From the NCBI GenBank assembly GCA_934254985.1, contig CAKQMS010000012.1:1-64000 (forward strand): a stretch of 64,000 nt of DNA, in the 5' to 3' direction. The notes under the pieces were generated by a model. That model saw nothing but the letters and a program-made list of their open reading frames with translations, had not been told where the DNA came from and did not search any database. Shown in pieces: positions 49,837 through 59,705 of this stretch; within the stretch, counting starts at the first letter, position 1; every line of letters begins with the position of its first letter. This stretch comes from an uncultured Prevotella sp. (GTDB lineage Bacteria; Bacteroidota; Bacteroidia; Bacteroidales; Bacteroidaceae). The position numbers and the translations under genes were made by a program.

Positions 49837-52002
49837 TTACTTCTTCAACCATCTATCGAGCCAGTTGAAGTAAGTACGCTGCCAAAGGATGCCATTCTGT
49901 GGTTGCAATACCCAATGGTTTTCATCTGGGAAGATGAGAAGTTCTGCAGGTATGCCATGTAGGCGGGCTGCATTGAAAGCTCCCATACCTTGGTTGGCAT
50001 TGATGCGATAGTCTTTTTCACCATGGATGCAGAGGATAGGAGTATCCCACTTATCGATAAACTTATGAGGACTATTCTCGTATGTCTTCTTAGCATTTGC
50101 CGATATGTCTTTGTTCCAGTAAGCGTCTTCGTATTCCCAGTTGCTAAACCAAGCCTCTTCAGTATCTGTGTACATAGACTCAAGGTTGAAAGCACCATCG
50201 TGAGAAATGAAACACTTAAAACGCTTGTTGTGGTGACCTGCAAGATAATAAACAGAGAATCCACCAAACGAAGCTCCTACACAACCCAAACGGTCTTTGT
50301 CTACATAAGGCAAGTTGGCTGTTGCATCATCAATAGCTGTTAGATAGTCGTTCATACATTGACCAGTCCAATCACCTGAAACCTCTTCATTCCATTCGCT
50401 ACCAAAACCTGGCAAACCGCGACGGTTAGGAGCTACAACAACATATCCTTGATGTGCCATAATCATGAAGTTCCAACGATAGCTCCAGAACTGGCTAACA
50501 GGACTCTGTGGACCACCTTCGCAGAACAATAGGGTAGGGTATTTCTTGTTGGCATCGAAGTGAGGAGGCAATACTACCCAATAAAGCATTTCTTTGCCAT
50601 CCGTTGTTTTTACCCAACGCTTCTCTACCTGTATCTTACCGAGCTGGTCGGTGATATGTTTGTTCTCGAATGTAATCTGCTTAATGGCAGTCTTCTTGAT
50701 ATCCTTGCCTGGAGTAATCAAGTAGAGGTCGGCAGGTTCGCCATAGCTATGACGCTCGGCAATAATCTGCTTTCCATTTCCAAGCATCTGCAAAGAACCG
50801 AAGTCTGCACAATTATCGGTAAGCTGCTTTACTTCGCCCTTGCGAGTTACGGCATATAGGTTTTCTGTTGCATGCCATACACCAATGAAATAGATTTGAG
50901 CATCCTTGGTGTCGCTCCAGCAATAGTCGTCTACGTTAGAGTCGAAACTTTCTGTGACATATTTCTTCTCGCCTGTTGCAAGGTTGTAAACGCACAAACG
51001 GTTGCGATCACTCTCATATCCGTTGTGAGCCATGCTCTGCCAAGCAATATACTTACCGTCAGGAGAGAATTTCGGATTTACATCGTAGCCGACATTCATG
51101 TCGCCATGCTGATGGTTTACAGCCTGGTTCTTCATCGACTTTGTTGCGTCAATCTTAGGCTCCTTATATCCATCAGGTTTGCAAATGTTGCGAGTCTGCT
51201 TAGTCTCCACATTATATATATATATATCGGCATCTGTAGAGATAGCATAGTCTACACCTTCTTTCTTGCGGCAGGTATAAGCTACGAGCTTAGAGTCAAT
51301 ACTCCAATCAAGTTGCTCAATACCTCCAAATGGAGCCAAAGGACATTCATATGGTTCACCTTCAAGGATGTCAACCACGTTGGCAATACCATTTTCTGTT
51401 ACATCAGCAACAAAAGCATGTGATATCTGTTCAACATAGTGATCCCAATGACGATAGTTCATATCTGTTACCAATCGTCCTGTAGCCAAAGGAAGGTCTG
51501 AAGGATTCTTCTTTATAGTACCATGATAGTCGAGACTCTTAAGCAAGATTACTTTCTTGCCATCGGGCGAGAACTTATATCCCTCAATAGCTCCTTCGGT
51601 ATCAGAAAGCTTCTTGCGGTTTTCGCCATTGGCATCCATTGTCCATATCTCGCCTTCACGAAGGAAAGCAATCTTGGTGCCATTAGCAATCCATGAAGCA
51701 TCGGTCTCGCTCTTTGCATCTGTAGTAAGCGCCTTAATGCCAGAACCATCTACATTCATGATGTAGAGCATCTGGTGGCTCTTGTTTTTCTCTACACTAT
51801 AGTAGCCAACTTGATAGACAATCTGCTTACCAGAAGGTGAAGCCGAATATCCACCGATACGTCCCATAGCCCAAAGAGCCTCAGGCGTCATGACGTCGCT
51901 CTTTAGGGTGACATTGTTCTTTTGAATCATGTCTTGTGCAGTTACGAAACTGCCGCTCATTGTCAGAGCGGCAGCTATCGTTAAGGTTTTAACTATATTC
52001 AT
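49837..52002 (-). CDS. S9-family prolyl-oligopeptidase-type peptidase (DPP5-like)
   Basis: 721 residues with signal peptide MNIVKTLTIAAALTMSGSFVTA. The N-terminal two thirds form a beta propeller with TolB-like repeats (WTMDANGENRKKLSD, PKFSPDGKYIAWQS). The C-terminal alpha/beta hydrolase has the triad Ser in GCVGASFGGFSVYY, Asp in IHGEKDYRI and His in FPDENHWVL. It resembles periplasmic dipeptidyl-peptidase 5 of Porphyromonas, which releases dipeptides from oligopeptides. Together with the MFS carrier 52 bases downstream it may form a peptide-use unit; yidC lies 70 bases upstream. Confidence 0.88.
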   Translation of the reverse strand: MNIVKTLTIAAALTMSGSFVTAQDMIQKNNVTLKSDVMTPEALWAMGRIGGYSASPSGKQIVYQVGYYSVEKNKSHQMLYIMNVDGSGIKALTTDAKSETDASWIANGTKIAFLREGEIWTMDANGENRKKLSDTEGAIEGYKFSPDGKKVILLKSLDYHGTIKKNPSDLPLATGRLVTDMNYRHWDHYVEQISHAFVADVTENGIANVVDILEGEPYECPLAPFGGIEQLDWSIDSKLVAYTCRKKEGVDYAISTDADIYIYNVETKQTRNICKPDGYKEPKIDATKSMKNQAVNHQHGDMNVGYDVNPKFSPDGKYIAWQSMAHNGYESDRNRLCVYNLATGEKKYVTESFDSNVDDYCWSDTKDAQIYFIGVWHATENLYAVTRKGEVKQLTDNCADFGSLQMLGNGKQIIAERHSYGEPADLYLITPGKDIKKTAIKQITFENKHITDQLGKIQVEKRWVKTTDGKEMLYWVVLPPHFDANKKYPTLLFCEGGPQSPVSQFWSYRWNFMIMAHQGYVVVAPNRRGLPGFGSEWNEEVSGDWTGQCMNDYLTAIDDATANLPYVDKDRLGCVGASFGGFSVYYLAGHHNKRFKCFISHDGAFNLESMYTDTEEAWFSNWEYEDAYWNKDISANAKKTYENSPHKFIDKWDTPILCIHGEKDYRINANQGMGAFNAARLHGIPAELLIFPDENHWVLQPQNGILWQRTYFNWLDRWLKK

Positions 52003-52072
52003 TATATTAGTAAGTTTAGAATCTTACAACATTAAACCGCTTTATATAAATATAGGTATTATATAAAATGGT

Positions 52073-53968
52073 TTATTTTCTTCTTTGGTTCATCTGCTGC
52101 TGACGCATTTCCATCTGCTTCTGCTGCATTTCCTGCAAAGCCTGCATACGCGCCATCATACCCGACATCTTGCCAGGGTTCTTCTTGTTCTCCTCATACT
52201 TAGCTTCAAGAATCTGAAGAAGCTTTTCGTCGTTGGTAGTTTTACGGAGCAACCACATGATGGCTGCACTAAAGAACAACGATACAAAGTAGTAGAAGTT
52301 AAGACCTGCAGAATAGTCGTTGAACATGAAGAAGAACATCAATGGCATGAGATACATCATCCATTGCATCATCTTCATCTGTTCAGCCTGCTGACCAACC
52401 ATCTGGTCGCGCTGCTGACGCATAGTCATCAATGTGTAGAGCACGTTGGCAACACAGAACAAGATACATGTCAACGACAAGTGGTCGCCAATGAGCCAAA
52501 TATTAGTGTTCCATTCAATGATTGGGTCGTATGTGCTAAGGTCGCTAATCCAAAGGAAACTTTCGCCACGAAGTTGGATTGCATTAGGCACGAAGTTGAA
52601 CATCGCAATCCAAATAGGTGCCTGAATAAGCATAGGTAAACAACCTGATAATGGGCTAACACCATATTTGCTATATTCTGCCATCATAGCCTGCTGCTTC
52701 TGCATCTGATCCTCAGGCTTATTGAATTGTGCTGTTGCTGCATCCAACTTTGGTTTCAATACTCTCATCTTAGCCGAACTCATGTAGCTCTTCTTCACCA
52801 TAGGGAAAGTGATGAACTTAAGCAAGAGTGTGATAAGGATGAGCACGATACCCATGTTGATATTCAAACCTGTAAGGAAGTCGAATACGTAGAGTGTGAA
52901 CCAACGGTTGATGATGCGGAACAAAGGCCATCCAAGATAAACCAAACGCTCCATCTGTAAATCTTTGCCAAAGTTGCATTCCTTCTCCATGCGTTGCAAC
53001 AAACGGAAGTCGTTTGGACCATAGTAGAAGTCAAACTCTGTAGCCTTCTTACCTGAAGGGTCGAAGAAAGCCTTCATTTTAGCTTCATACTGCTTCAAAT
53101 AGCCAGAACCCTTTTCCTGAGGAACGCTTGTCATCAAAGCATTAGCCTCAAAGTCGTTCTTTGCAATCATTACAGCAGAGAAGAACTGGTTTTTGAAAGC
53201 CACCCAGTCAATTTTATCTTCAACAGCCTCATCGGTCTTTGCGCTTGTCTCGTTTAGGTAGTCAGTACCACCATCTACCTTATGATATGTAAGAGTTGCA
53301 TAACGGTTTTCAAACATGAAACCCTTCTCCTGCTGACGACACTTGTCCTTCCAGTTTACGTCTACACTCTGTGTGCCAGGAGCAAACATGCCTGCCATAC
53401 CATTTGCAGTCATCTGCATGTGGAGCATATAGTCCTTACCGAGCTGATAGCTAATGGTGATAGTCTTACCCTCTGCTGCCTGAGCTGTAAAGGTTACGGT
53501 AGAGTCTGTAACATTTGAAGGAGTAAAATAAAGTTCTGATGTAGAGATATTTGTCTCCTTAGCTCCAAAGGTATAGTTGAGCTGCTGATCCTTACCATCG
53601 AAGAGAGTAACATTCTTGTCACCCTTATAATCTTCGAAACCTTTGATAACAGCTTTCTCTACAGTAGCACCCTTAGTATTGAACGAAAGCTCAACCTTCT
53701 GGTTCTTCAGAGTTACGGTTTTCGACTCGCCCTTCAAAGCAGAATAGAAGAGACGTGTGGTGTCAGACGCAATAGCTAATTTCTCTGCTGCTTCCTTAGC
53801 AGCTTTAGTCTGAGCCGCTTGAGCCTCAGCCTTCTTTTTAGCTACGTTGTTAATAGAGTCTTGAACAAAAGCAGCTCTCTGCTCTTCTGCTGAGGGCTGC
53901 TGATACCATCTGAAACCAATTAGAACAAGCGCTATTAGCGCAAATCCAATGATGTTGTTTTTATCCAT
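52073..53968 (-). CDS. yidC: Membrane protein insertase YidC
   Basis: 631 residues. N-terminal anchor (IIGFALIALVLIGFRWYQQ), a charged linker, the large periplasmic beta domain (about 70-350), then the five-span 60KD_IMP core with FLTGLNINMGIVLILITLLLKFITFPMVKKSYMSSAKM and PLSGCLPMLIQAPIWIAMFNFVPNAI. The C-terminus is Met/Gln-rich (QALQEMQQKQMEMRQQQMN). It inserts and folds inner-membrane proteins with or without SecYEG. Its start overlaps the pyrG end by 8 bases. Confidence 0.95.
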   Translation of the reverse strand: MDKNNIIGFALIALVLIGFRWYQQPSAEEQRAAFVQDSINNVAKKKAEAQAAQTKAAKEAAEKLAIASDTTRLFYSALKGESKTVTLKNQKVELSFNTKGATVEKAVIKGFEDYKGDKNVTLFDGKDQQLNYTFGAKETNISTSELYFTPSNVTDSTVTFTAQAAEGKTITISYQLGKDYMLHMQMTANGMAGMFAPGTQSVDVNWKDKCRQQEKGFMFENRYATLTYHKVDGGTDYLNETSAKTDEAVEDKIDWVAFKNQFFSAVMIAKNDFEANALMTSVPQEKGSGYLKQYEAKMKAFFDPSGKKATEFDFYYGPNDFRLLQRMEKECNFGKDLQMERLVYLGWPLFRIINRWFTLYVFDFLTGLNINMGIVLILITLLLKFITFPMVKKSYMSSAKMRVLKPKLDAATAQFNKPEDQMQKQQAMMAEYSKYGVSPLSGCLPMLIQAPIWIAMFNFVPNAIQLRGESFLWISDLSTYDPIIEWNTNIWLIGDHLSLTCILFCVANVLYTLMTMRQQRDQMVGQQAEQMKMMQWMMYLMPLMFFFMFNDYSAGLNFYYFVSLFFSAAIMWLLRKTTNDEKLLQILEAKYEENKKNPGKMSGMMARMQALQEMQQKQMEMRQQQMNQRRK

Positions 53969-55577
53969 TTACTTTTTTTTGATTGTCTATTGAGTGTTTT
54001 ATAAAATCCACAAATAGAGGGTGAGGATGCAATACTGTGCTTTGGTATTCAGGATGGAACTGTGTGCCTATATACCAGTTTAGTCCTGGTATCTCAACAA
54101 TCTCTACGAGATCGCTCTCTGGATTGCGACCTACACACATCATGCCAGCTCGCTCGTATTCCTTTTGGAAATCATTATTGAATTCGTAGCGATGACGATG
54201 ACGTTCCTGAATATGAGTCTTACCATATATATCACATACTCTTGAACCTTGCTTTAGCACACATTCGTATGCTCCGAGTCGCATAGTGCCACCCATGTCG
54301 GTGATATTCTTCTGTTCCTCCATGATGTCGATGACATTATGTGGAGTCTTTTCGTCCATCTCTCTGCTGTTGGCATCTTTGTATCCCAACACGTTGCGAG
54401 CGAACTCTATCACCATCATCTGCATACCCAAACAGATACCGAATGTTGGTATGTTGTGGGTGCGGGTGTATTTGGCTGCGACAACCTTTCCTTCTATACC
54501 ACGTTGACCAAATCCAGGGCAGATTACTATACCGTCTTGTCCTGCCAGCTTCTCTGCAACATTCTCATCTGTTAGATTCTCAGAGTTGATGAATGTCAGA
54601 ACTGTCTTATGGTCGTTGTAAGTTCCTGCCTGATATAGAGCTTCACGAATACTCTTGTAGGCATCCTGCAAATCATATTTGCCAACGAGTCCGATATGAA
54701 TCTCTTCAGTTGCTTTGTTGCGACGTTCCAAGAAGCTTTTCCATGGACCGAGAGTAGGCTTTTCACCTGGCTCTATACCAAACTTCTTAAGCATGGCTGT
54801 ATCGAGACCTTGGTTTTGCATGTTGACAGGCACCTCGTAGATACTTGGTAGGTCTTCGCTCTGTATCACGCAGTCGAAATCTACGTTACAGAATGCAGCA
54901 ACCTTTTTCCTTATATCATCGTTTAGATGCTTTTCTGTTCGGAGTATCAAGATGTCAGGCTGTATACCCACACTCTGAAGCTCCTTTACGCTATGCTGAG
55001 TAGGCTTGGTTTTAAGCTCTCCTGCAGCCTTAAGATAAGGCACGTATGTCAAGTGTACATTCAAGGCATTCTTACCGAGTTCCCATTTCAGCTGTCGGAT
55101 AGCTTCCATATATGGTGCACTCTCAATGTCGCCTATAGTACCACCTATTTCCGTTATCACAAAGTCGTAGCCACACTTCTTTCCCAAGAGTTTCACGTTG
55201 CGTTTAATCTCGTCGGTGATGTGTGGAACTACTTGTATGGTCTTTCCCAAGTAGTCGCCATGGCGTTCCTTGTCAATTACTGCCTTGTAAATTCTACCAG
55301 TAGTCAGCGAATTCGCCTTTGTGGTTTGAATGTCTGTGAACCTCTCATAGTGTCCGAGGTCAAGGTCTGTTTCCATACCGTCCACAGTCACATAGCATTC
55401 TCCATGCTCGTATGGGTTCAACGTGCCCGGATCAATATTGATGTACGGGTCAAACTTTTGGATGGTGATATTGTAGCCTCTTGCTTGAAGAAGCTTACCA
55501 ATAGAAGACGAAATAATTCCCTTGCCGAGCGAGGAAACTACACCACCCGTAACGAAAATGTACTTAGTTTCAGTCAC
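53961..55577 (-). CDS. pyrG: CTP synthase
   Basis: 538 residues starting with GTG at 55577. The synthetase domain begins KYIFVTGGVVSSLGKGIISSSIGKLL, and ITEIGGTIGDIES and the UTP-site DLDLGHYERF follow. The class I glutaminase domain has GICLGMQ (Cys nucleophile) and FHPEYQS (His-Glu). It aminates UTP to CTP using glutamine. The GTG start is supported because the protein begins exactly at the conserved N-terminus and no ATG lies nearby. It shares its upstream region with the divergent DUF3078 gene. Confidence 0.96.
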   Translation of the reverse strand: MTETKYIFVTGGVVSSLGKGIISSSIGKLLQARGYNITIQKFDPYINIDPGTLNPYEHGECYVTVDGMETDLDLGHYERFTDIQTTKANSLTTGRIYKAVIDKERHGDYLGKTIQVVPHITDEIKRNVKLLGKKCGYDFVITEIGGTIGDIESAPYMEAIRQLKWELGKNALNVHLTYVPYLKAAGELKTKPTQHSVKELQSVGIQPDILILRTEKHLNDDIRKKVAAFCNVDFDCVIQSEDLPSIYEVPVNMQNQGLDTAMLKKFGIEPGEKPTLGPWKSFLERRNKATEEIHIGLVGKYDLQDAYKSIREALYQAGTYNDHKTVLTFINSENLTDENVAEKLAGQDGIVICPGFGQRGIEGKVVAAKYTRTHNIPTFGICLGMQMMVIEFARNVLGYKDANSREMDEKTPHNVIDIMEEQKNITDMGGTMRLGAYECVLKQGSRVCDIYGKTHIQERHRHRYEFNNDFQKEYERAGMMCVGRNPESDLVEIVEIPGLNWYIGTQFHPEYQSTVLHPHPLFVDFIKHSIDNQKKVNG

Positions 55578-55606
55578 TTTTTTATCTATTTGTGTTTATG
55601 ATGGTG

Positions 55607-55634
55607 CAAAGTTACGATATTTTTATTATCTTTG
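55607..55634. promoter_or_regulatory. Overlapping divergent promoters of pyrG and the DUF3078 gene
   Basis: TAACTTTG on the minus strand (55607-55614) points to pyrG. TATCTTTG on the plus strand (55627-55634) points to DUF3078. The two -7 boxes are only 12 bases apart, so the polymerases would compete. Confidence 0.65.
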
Positions 55635-55653
55635 CAAGCAAAAACAAAAAAAG

Positions 55654-56910
55654 ATGGTTTCAAGATACTTACTGTTATTATTTTCATTTCTTGCTTTGCA
55701 AGCCTCTGCCAAACAAGCCTTTAATGAGGAAGAAGATGAAGATGCAGCTTACAAAATAAAGAATATTCATAAAATGGCAGAAATGCCTCTTACTAATATT
55801 GATTCGCTTGCTCCTGAGCAAGAGGCAAGATTATTTATGCCTCTAACATTCTATAAAGGTGTAGCCCATAGACTTTTCTCCCTCGACGAGGATGCCGATA
55901 GCTGTTCGGCAGCCTTGCTCGATGATGCTTTGTTACACATATATTTATCTCGTCCTGACCTTGTGAAGAGTAAGGAAACTGAGATTGACAAAATAGAACC
56001 TCCTGTAGATACTCGACCAATAGTTGTTGCAGCGCCAATAAGTGAGTCGAAGCATAATATAACAGAGGTTAATGATATCATCGAAGCTCCAGAGCCTGAG
56101 ATTGTTTTGCTGAAGCCAAACTTCTGGTCTTTCAAGGGCGACTACTTCCTTCAGTTTATGCAAAACTATGTGTCGGGCAACTGGTATAAAGGTGGTGAGA
56201 AAAACTATTCATTTTTGGCAAGTGCGACATTAGAAGCCAACTACAACAACAAGCAGAAGGTGCGTTGGGACAATAAGTTGGAACTTAAGGTCGGCGCTCA
56301 AACAAGTTCGAGCGACACTATTCATAAGGTGAAGACAAATACAGACCTTATGCGACTCACTACTCGCTTGGGATTGCAGGCAACAAGGAAATGGTATTAT
56401 ACCATACAGGGTATTGCCAGCACGCAGATGTTTCGTGGTTTTGGCGGCAATAGCGACAAAGTGTTGAGCGATTTCCTTTCGCCTCTTACCTTCAACCTTT
56501 CTATCGGTATGGACTATAAGCCTTCATATTTTAAAGGTAAGTTGACTGGTAACGTCCACTTGGCTCCTTTGGCTTACAACCTTAAGTTTGTAGACCGTAA
56601 GAATCTTAATACTCGATATGGTATAGAGTCTGACCGTCAAGCACTTAACGACTTTGGTTCGCAGCTTACTATAGACCTTACTTGGCAGATGTCGAGCATG
56701 ATAAAATGGCGTTCTCGTCTGTATGGTTATACCACTTATGAGCGTGCTGAGATGGAGTGGGAAAACACCTTCTCGTTCCAGTTCAATAAGTATATTTCTT
56801 CTATGCTTTATGTATATCCTCGTTTCGATGACTCGAAGAAGAGGGATAAAGATTATGGATATTTTCAGCTGAAGGAGTATATCTCGTTCGGTTTCGCTTA
56901 TTCAATGTAG
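55654..56910 (+). CDS. DUF3078 outer-membrane-type protein
   Basis: 418 residues with signal peptide MVSRYLLLLFSFLALQASA. After an acidic region, the C-terminal 260 residues (FWSFKGDYFLQFMQNYVSGNWYKGGEKNYSFLASATLEANYN onwards in alternating beta pattern) match DUF3078, predicted outer-membrane beta-barrel-like proteins. The last residue pattern FAYSM ends a strand, as barrel proteins do. Function unknown. I start at 55654, 19 bases after the -7 box; longer open sequence before it overlaps pyrG. truA follows after 10 bases. Confidence 0.8.
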   Translation: MVSRYLLLLFSFLALQASAKQAFNEEEDEDAAYKIKNIHKMAEMPLTNIDSLAPEQEARLFMPLTFYKGVAHRLFSLDEDADSCSAALLDDALLHIYLSRPDLVKSKETEIDKIEPPVDTRPIVVAAPISESKHNITEVNDIIEAPEPEIVLLKPNFWSFKGDYFLQFMQNYVSGNWYKGGEKNYSFLASATLEANYNNKQKVRWDNKLELKVGAQTSSSDTIHKVKTNTDLMRLTTRLGLQATRKWYYTIQGIASTQMFRGFGGNSDKVLSDFLSPLTFNLSIGMDYKPSYFKGKLTGNVHLAPLAYNLKFVDRKNLNTRYGIESDRQALNDFGSQLTIDLTWQMSSMIKWRSRLYGYTTYERAEMEWENTFSFQFNKYISSMLYVYPRFDDSKKRDKDYGYFQLKEYISFGFAYSM

Positions 56911-56920
56911 AATATAGATT

Positions 56921-57652
56921 ATGCAAAGATATTTTATAAACCTTAGTTTCGATGGTAAACGATATCATGGTTGGCAATTCCAACCTAATGGTATTTCTGT
57001 ACAGGAGGAGTTGCAACGCGGACTAAGTCTTTTGCTTCGTCGAGAAGTGGAAGTGATGGGAGCAGGACGAACAGACTCTGGTGTTCATGCTCGATGTATG
57101 GTGGCTCATTTTGACAACCCTGAAGCTATAGATGCTAATCAGTTGTGTTATCGATTGAATAGGGTGATGCCTACAGATATTGCTATTAACAGTATATATC
57201 CTGTGGATGAAGAAATGCATGCTCGCTTTTCTGCGACCAATCGCACTTATCGCTATTTCGTTCATACCAAACGAGACCCTTTCTGTCGTGATCATTCTGT
57301 TGAGATGCATTATCCCATCAACTTCGAATTGATGAACGAAGCTGCAAAGATGCTACTTGATGCAGAAGATTTTAAAGCTTTCTGTAAATCCAATCATGAT
57401 GCAAAGACCACTTTGTGCGATGTTCGTACAGCTCGTTGGGTGCAGATTGATGATAGTCATTGGTATTTCGAGATTTCTGCCAATCGTTTTCTAAGAAATA
57501 TGGTAAGAGCTGTAGTTGGTACGCTGATCGAAGTAGGAAGAGGCAGAATGTCGATAGACAAAATGCGAAGTGTGGTTTACGAAGGTACTCGTTGCGATGC
57601 GGGCGAAAGCATGCCTGCTCATGGATTGTTCCTTTGGGAGGTAGAGTATTGA
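56921..57652 (+). CDS. truA: tRNA pseudouridine synthase A
   Basis: 243 residues. The start RYFINLSFDGKRYHGWQFQPNGISVQEEL, the catalytic MGAGRTDSGVHARCMVAHF with the invariant Asp in GRTDSGVHA, RYFVHTKRDPF, and the C-terminal FLRNMVRAVVGTLIEVGRGR are all canonical. It isomerises uridines 38-40 in the anticodon arm. It probably shares the DUF3078 transcript. Confidence 0.96.
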   Translation: MQRYFINLSFDGKRYHGWQFQPNGISVQEELQRGLSLLLRREVEVMGAGRTDSGVHARCMVAHFDNPEAIDANQLCYRLNRVMPTDIAINSIYPVDEEMHARFSATNRTYRYFVHTKRDPFCRDHSVEMHYPINFELMNEAAKMLLDAEDFKAFCKSNHDAKTTLCDVRTARWVQIDDSHWYFEISANRFLRNMVRAVVGTLIEVGRGRMSIDKMRSVVYEGTRCDAGESMPAHGLFLWEVEY

Positions 57653-57715
57653 TTCTAGAATAATTAATCAAATAGGTAACTTGAAAAGTTTTTCAGGAAT
57701 ATACATTATTATAAT

Positions 57716-58633
57716 ATGTGGTTATTATTAGCTTTTCTCTCAGCCACGTTGCTGGGATTTTATGATTCGTTCAAGAAAAAGGCATTGTCGGGCAATGCCG
57801 TGATCCCTGTATTGTTTCTCAATACTGTTTTTTCGTCTTTAATATTTATTCCTTTCATCATCCTCTCGTATGGTTCTACGACTCTTGATGGTTCTATCTT
57901 TCATGTAGCATCAGGTGGATGGGAAGTGCATAAATACATTCTTTTGAAGAGTTGCATTGTTCTCTCTTCATGGCTTGCAGGTTATTTTGGAATGAAACAT
58001 CTGCCATTGACTATTGTAGGTCCAATAAATGCTACTCGACCTGTTATGGTGTTGGTAGGTGCATTGCTGGTATTCGGAGAGCAGCTAAACCTTTATCAAT
58101 GGATAGGTGTTGTTCTTGCTGTTATCTCGTTTCTTCTCCTTAGCCGTAGCGGAAAGAAAGAAGGTATCGACTTCAAACATGACAAATGGATATATTGTAT
58201 TGTTATAGCTGCCGTGCTTGGTGCAGTAAGCGGACTATATGACAAATACCTCATGGCTTCGCCAGAGAATGGGGGGGTGGGACTCGATAAGATGATGGTA
58301 CAGAGCTGGTATAATATCTATCAGATGTTTATGATGGGTGCGATGCTCCTTATTATATGGATGCCTGTACGTAAGAAGACAACTCCTTTCCGTTGGGATT
58401 GGACTATCATCGGAATATCAATATTCCTTAGTGCTGCCGATTTCGTATACTTCTACTCTTTGAGTCTGCCTGGAGCAATGATTTCTATTGTATCAATGAT
58501 TCGAAGAGGTAGCGTAATAGTAAGTTTCTTGTTTGGTGCAGCTGTTTTCCATGAAAAGAATCTAAAGTCGAAGTTCGTAGACCTCGCCTTTGTGCTATTA
58601 GGAATGATATTCCTCTATCTTGGTTCACGATAA
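57716..58633 (+). CDS. EamA-family (DMT) transporter
   Basis: 305 residues with ten predicted spans in two EamA repeats: MWLLLAFLSATLLGFYDSFKKKAL opening the first with LPLTIVGPINATRPVMVLVGALLVFGEQLN closing it, and WIYCIVIAAVLGAVSGLYDKYL opening the second, ending VSMIRRGSVIVSFLFGAAVFHEKN. Such carriers export small metabolites. The substrate is unknown. It lies 63 bases after truA and before dapA, which has its own promoter. Confidence 0.85.
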   Translation: MWLLLAFLSATLLGFYDSFKKKALSGNAVIPVLFLNTVFSSLIFIPFIILSYGSTTLDGSIFHVASGGWEVHKYILLKSCIVLSSWLAGYFGMKHLPLTIVGPINATRPVMVLVGALLVFGEQLNLYQWIGVVLAVISFLLLSRSGKKEGIDFKHDKWIYCIVIAAVLGAVSGLYDKYLMASPENGGVGLDKMMVQSWYNIYQMFMMGAMLLIIWMPVRKKTTPFRWDWTIIGISIFLSAADFVYFYSLSLPGAMISIVSMIRRGSVIVSFLFGAAVFHEKNLKSKFVDLAFVLLGMIFLYLGSR

Positions 58634-58732
58634 AATGCTATCTGTGGTTAGAAATATAGGCTGCATTGGTTAACTGTGATAGCTGTATTTTACCAAAATC
58701 GTCACAGATTAATAATTTTTGTGGGCAAAGTG

Positions 58733-58763
58733 TTTGCATTCTGATATAAAAACAGTATCTTTG
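58733..58763 (+). promoter_or_regulatory. dapA promoter, consensus
   Basis: TTTG (58733-58736), 19-base spacer, TATCTTTG (58756-58763), ATG 32 bases further. Confidence 0.85.
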
Positions 58764-58795
58764 CACAAATAATTGAAACAATAACATAATTATTT

Positions 58796-59683
58796 ATGGC
58801 ACGTAATATATTCAGAGGATTAGGTATAGCGTTGGTAACACCATTTACTCCAGATGGACAAGTTGATTATAAGTCACTTAAGCGTCTTGTGGAGTATCAG
58901 ATAGATAATGGTGCCGACTTCCTTTGTATCCTCGCCACTACAGGCGAAACTCCTTGTCTTACTCAAGATGAGAAGGAAAAGATAACACAACTCGTTAAAG
59001 ATGTTAACCATGGACGACTCCCTATCTTGAAAGGTTGCGGAGGCAATAATACTGCAGCCGTAGTTGAGGAATTGCGTACTGCAGATTGGTCGGGTATTGA
59101 TGGAATATTGAGCGTGTGTCCATACTACAATAAGCCTTCTCAGGAGGGATTGTATCAGCATTTCAAGGCAATTGCTGAAGCAAGTCCACTTCCTGTAGTA
59201 TTATATAATGTGCCAGGTCGTACGGGTATCAACCTCAAGCCTGAAACTACAGTACGTCTTGCTAACGATTGTGAAAACATCGTTGCTATTAAAGAGGCAT
59301 CTGGTTCGTTGGAACAAGTAGACGAGATAATCAAGAATAAGCCTCAGCGTTTTGATGTGCTTAGTGGTGACGACGCTTTGACATTCTCGATGGTAGCGAG
59401 TGGTGCTGCTGGCGTAATCTCGGTTATTGGAAATGCTTTGCCTAAGGAATTCTCTCGTATGATTCGCTTGGAGTTCCAAGGTGAGTATGAGCCAGCTCGC
59501 AAGATACACCATATGTTTACCGAGCTCTATTCTCTGCTCTTTGTAGACGGAAACCCAGCAGGAGTAAAAGCGTTGCTTCATGAGATGGGCTTCATTGAGA
59601 ATCAGCTTCGCCTTCCTTTGGTGCCAACTAAGGTGTCTACACTTCAGAAGATGGCGGAGATACTGAAATCGCTAAGAATTTAA
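58796..59683 (+). CDS. dapA: 4-hydroxy-tetrahydrodipicolinate synthase
   Basis: 295 residues. It condenses pyruvate with aspartate semialdehyde in the lysine and diaminopimelate pathway. GLGIALVTPFTPDGQVDYKSL, TTGETPCL (TTGE), CPYYNKPSQEGLYQHF, VVLYNVPGRTG with the proton-relay Tyr, and IVAIKEASGSLEQ with the Schiff-base Lys are all present. A hairpin with a U run lies 42 bases after the stop, inside the next gene. Confidence 0.96.
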   Translation: MARNIFRGLGIALVTPFTPDGQVDYKSLKRLVEYQIDNGADFLCILATTGETPCLTQDEKEKITQLVKDVNHGRLPILKGCGGNNTAAVVEELRTADWSGIDGILSVCPYYNKPSQEGLYQHFKAIAEASPLPVVLYNVPGRTGINLKPETTVRLANDCENIVAIKEASGSLEQVDEIIKNKPQRFDVLSGDDALTFSMVASGAAGVISVIGNALPKEFSRMIRLEFQGEYEPARKIHHMFTELYSLLFVDGNPAGVKALLHEMGFIENQLRLPLVPTKVSTLQKMAEILKSLRI

Positions 59684-59705
59684 TAATATCCTAATTTATA
59701 AACCT

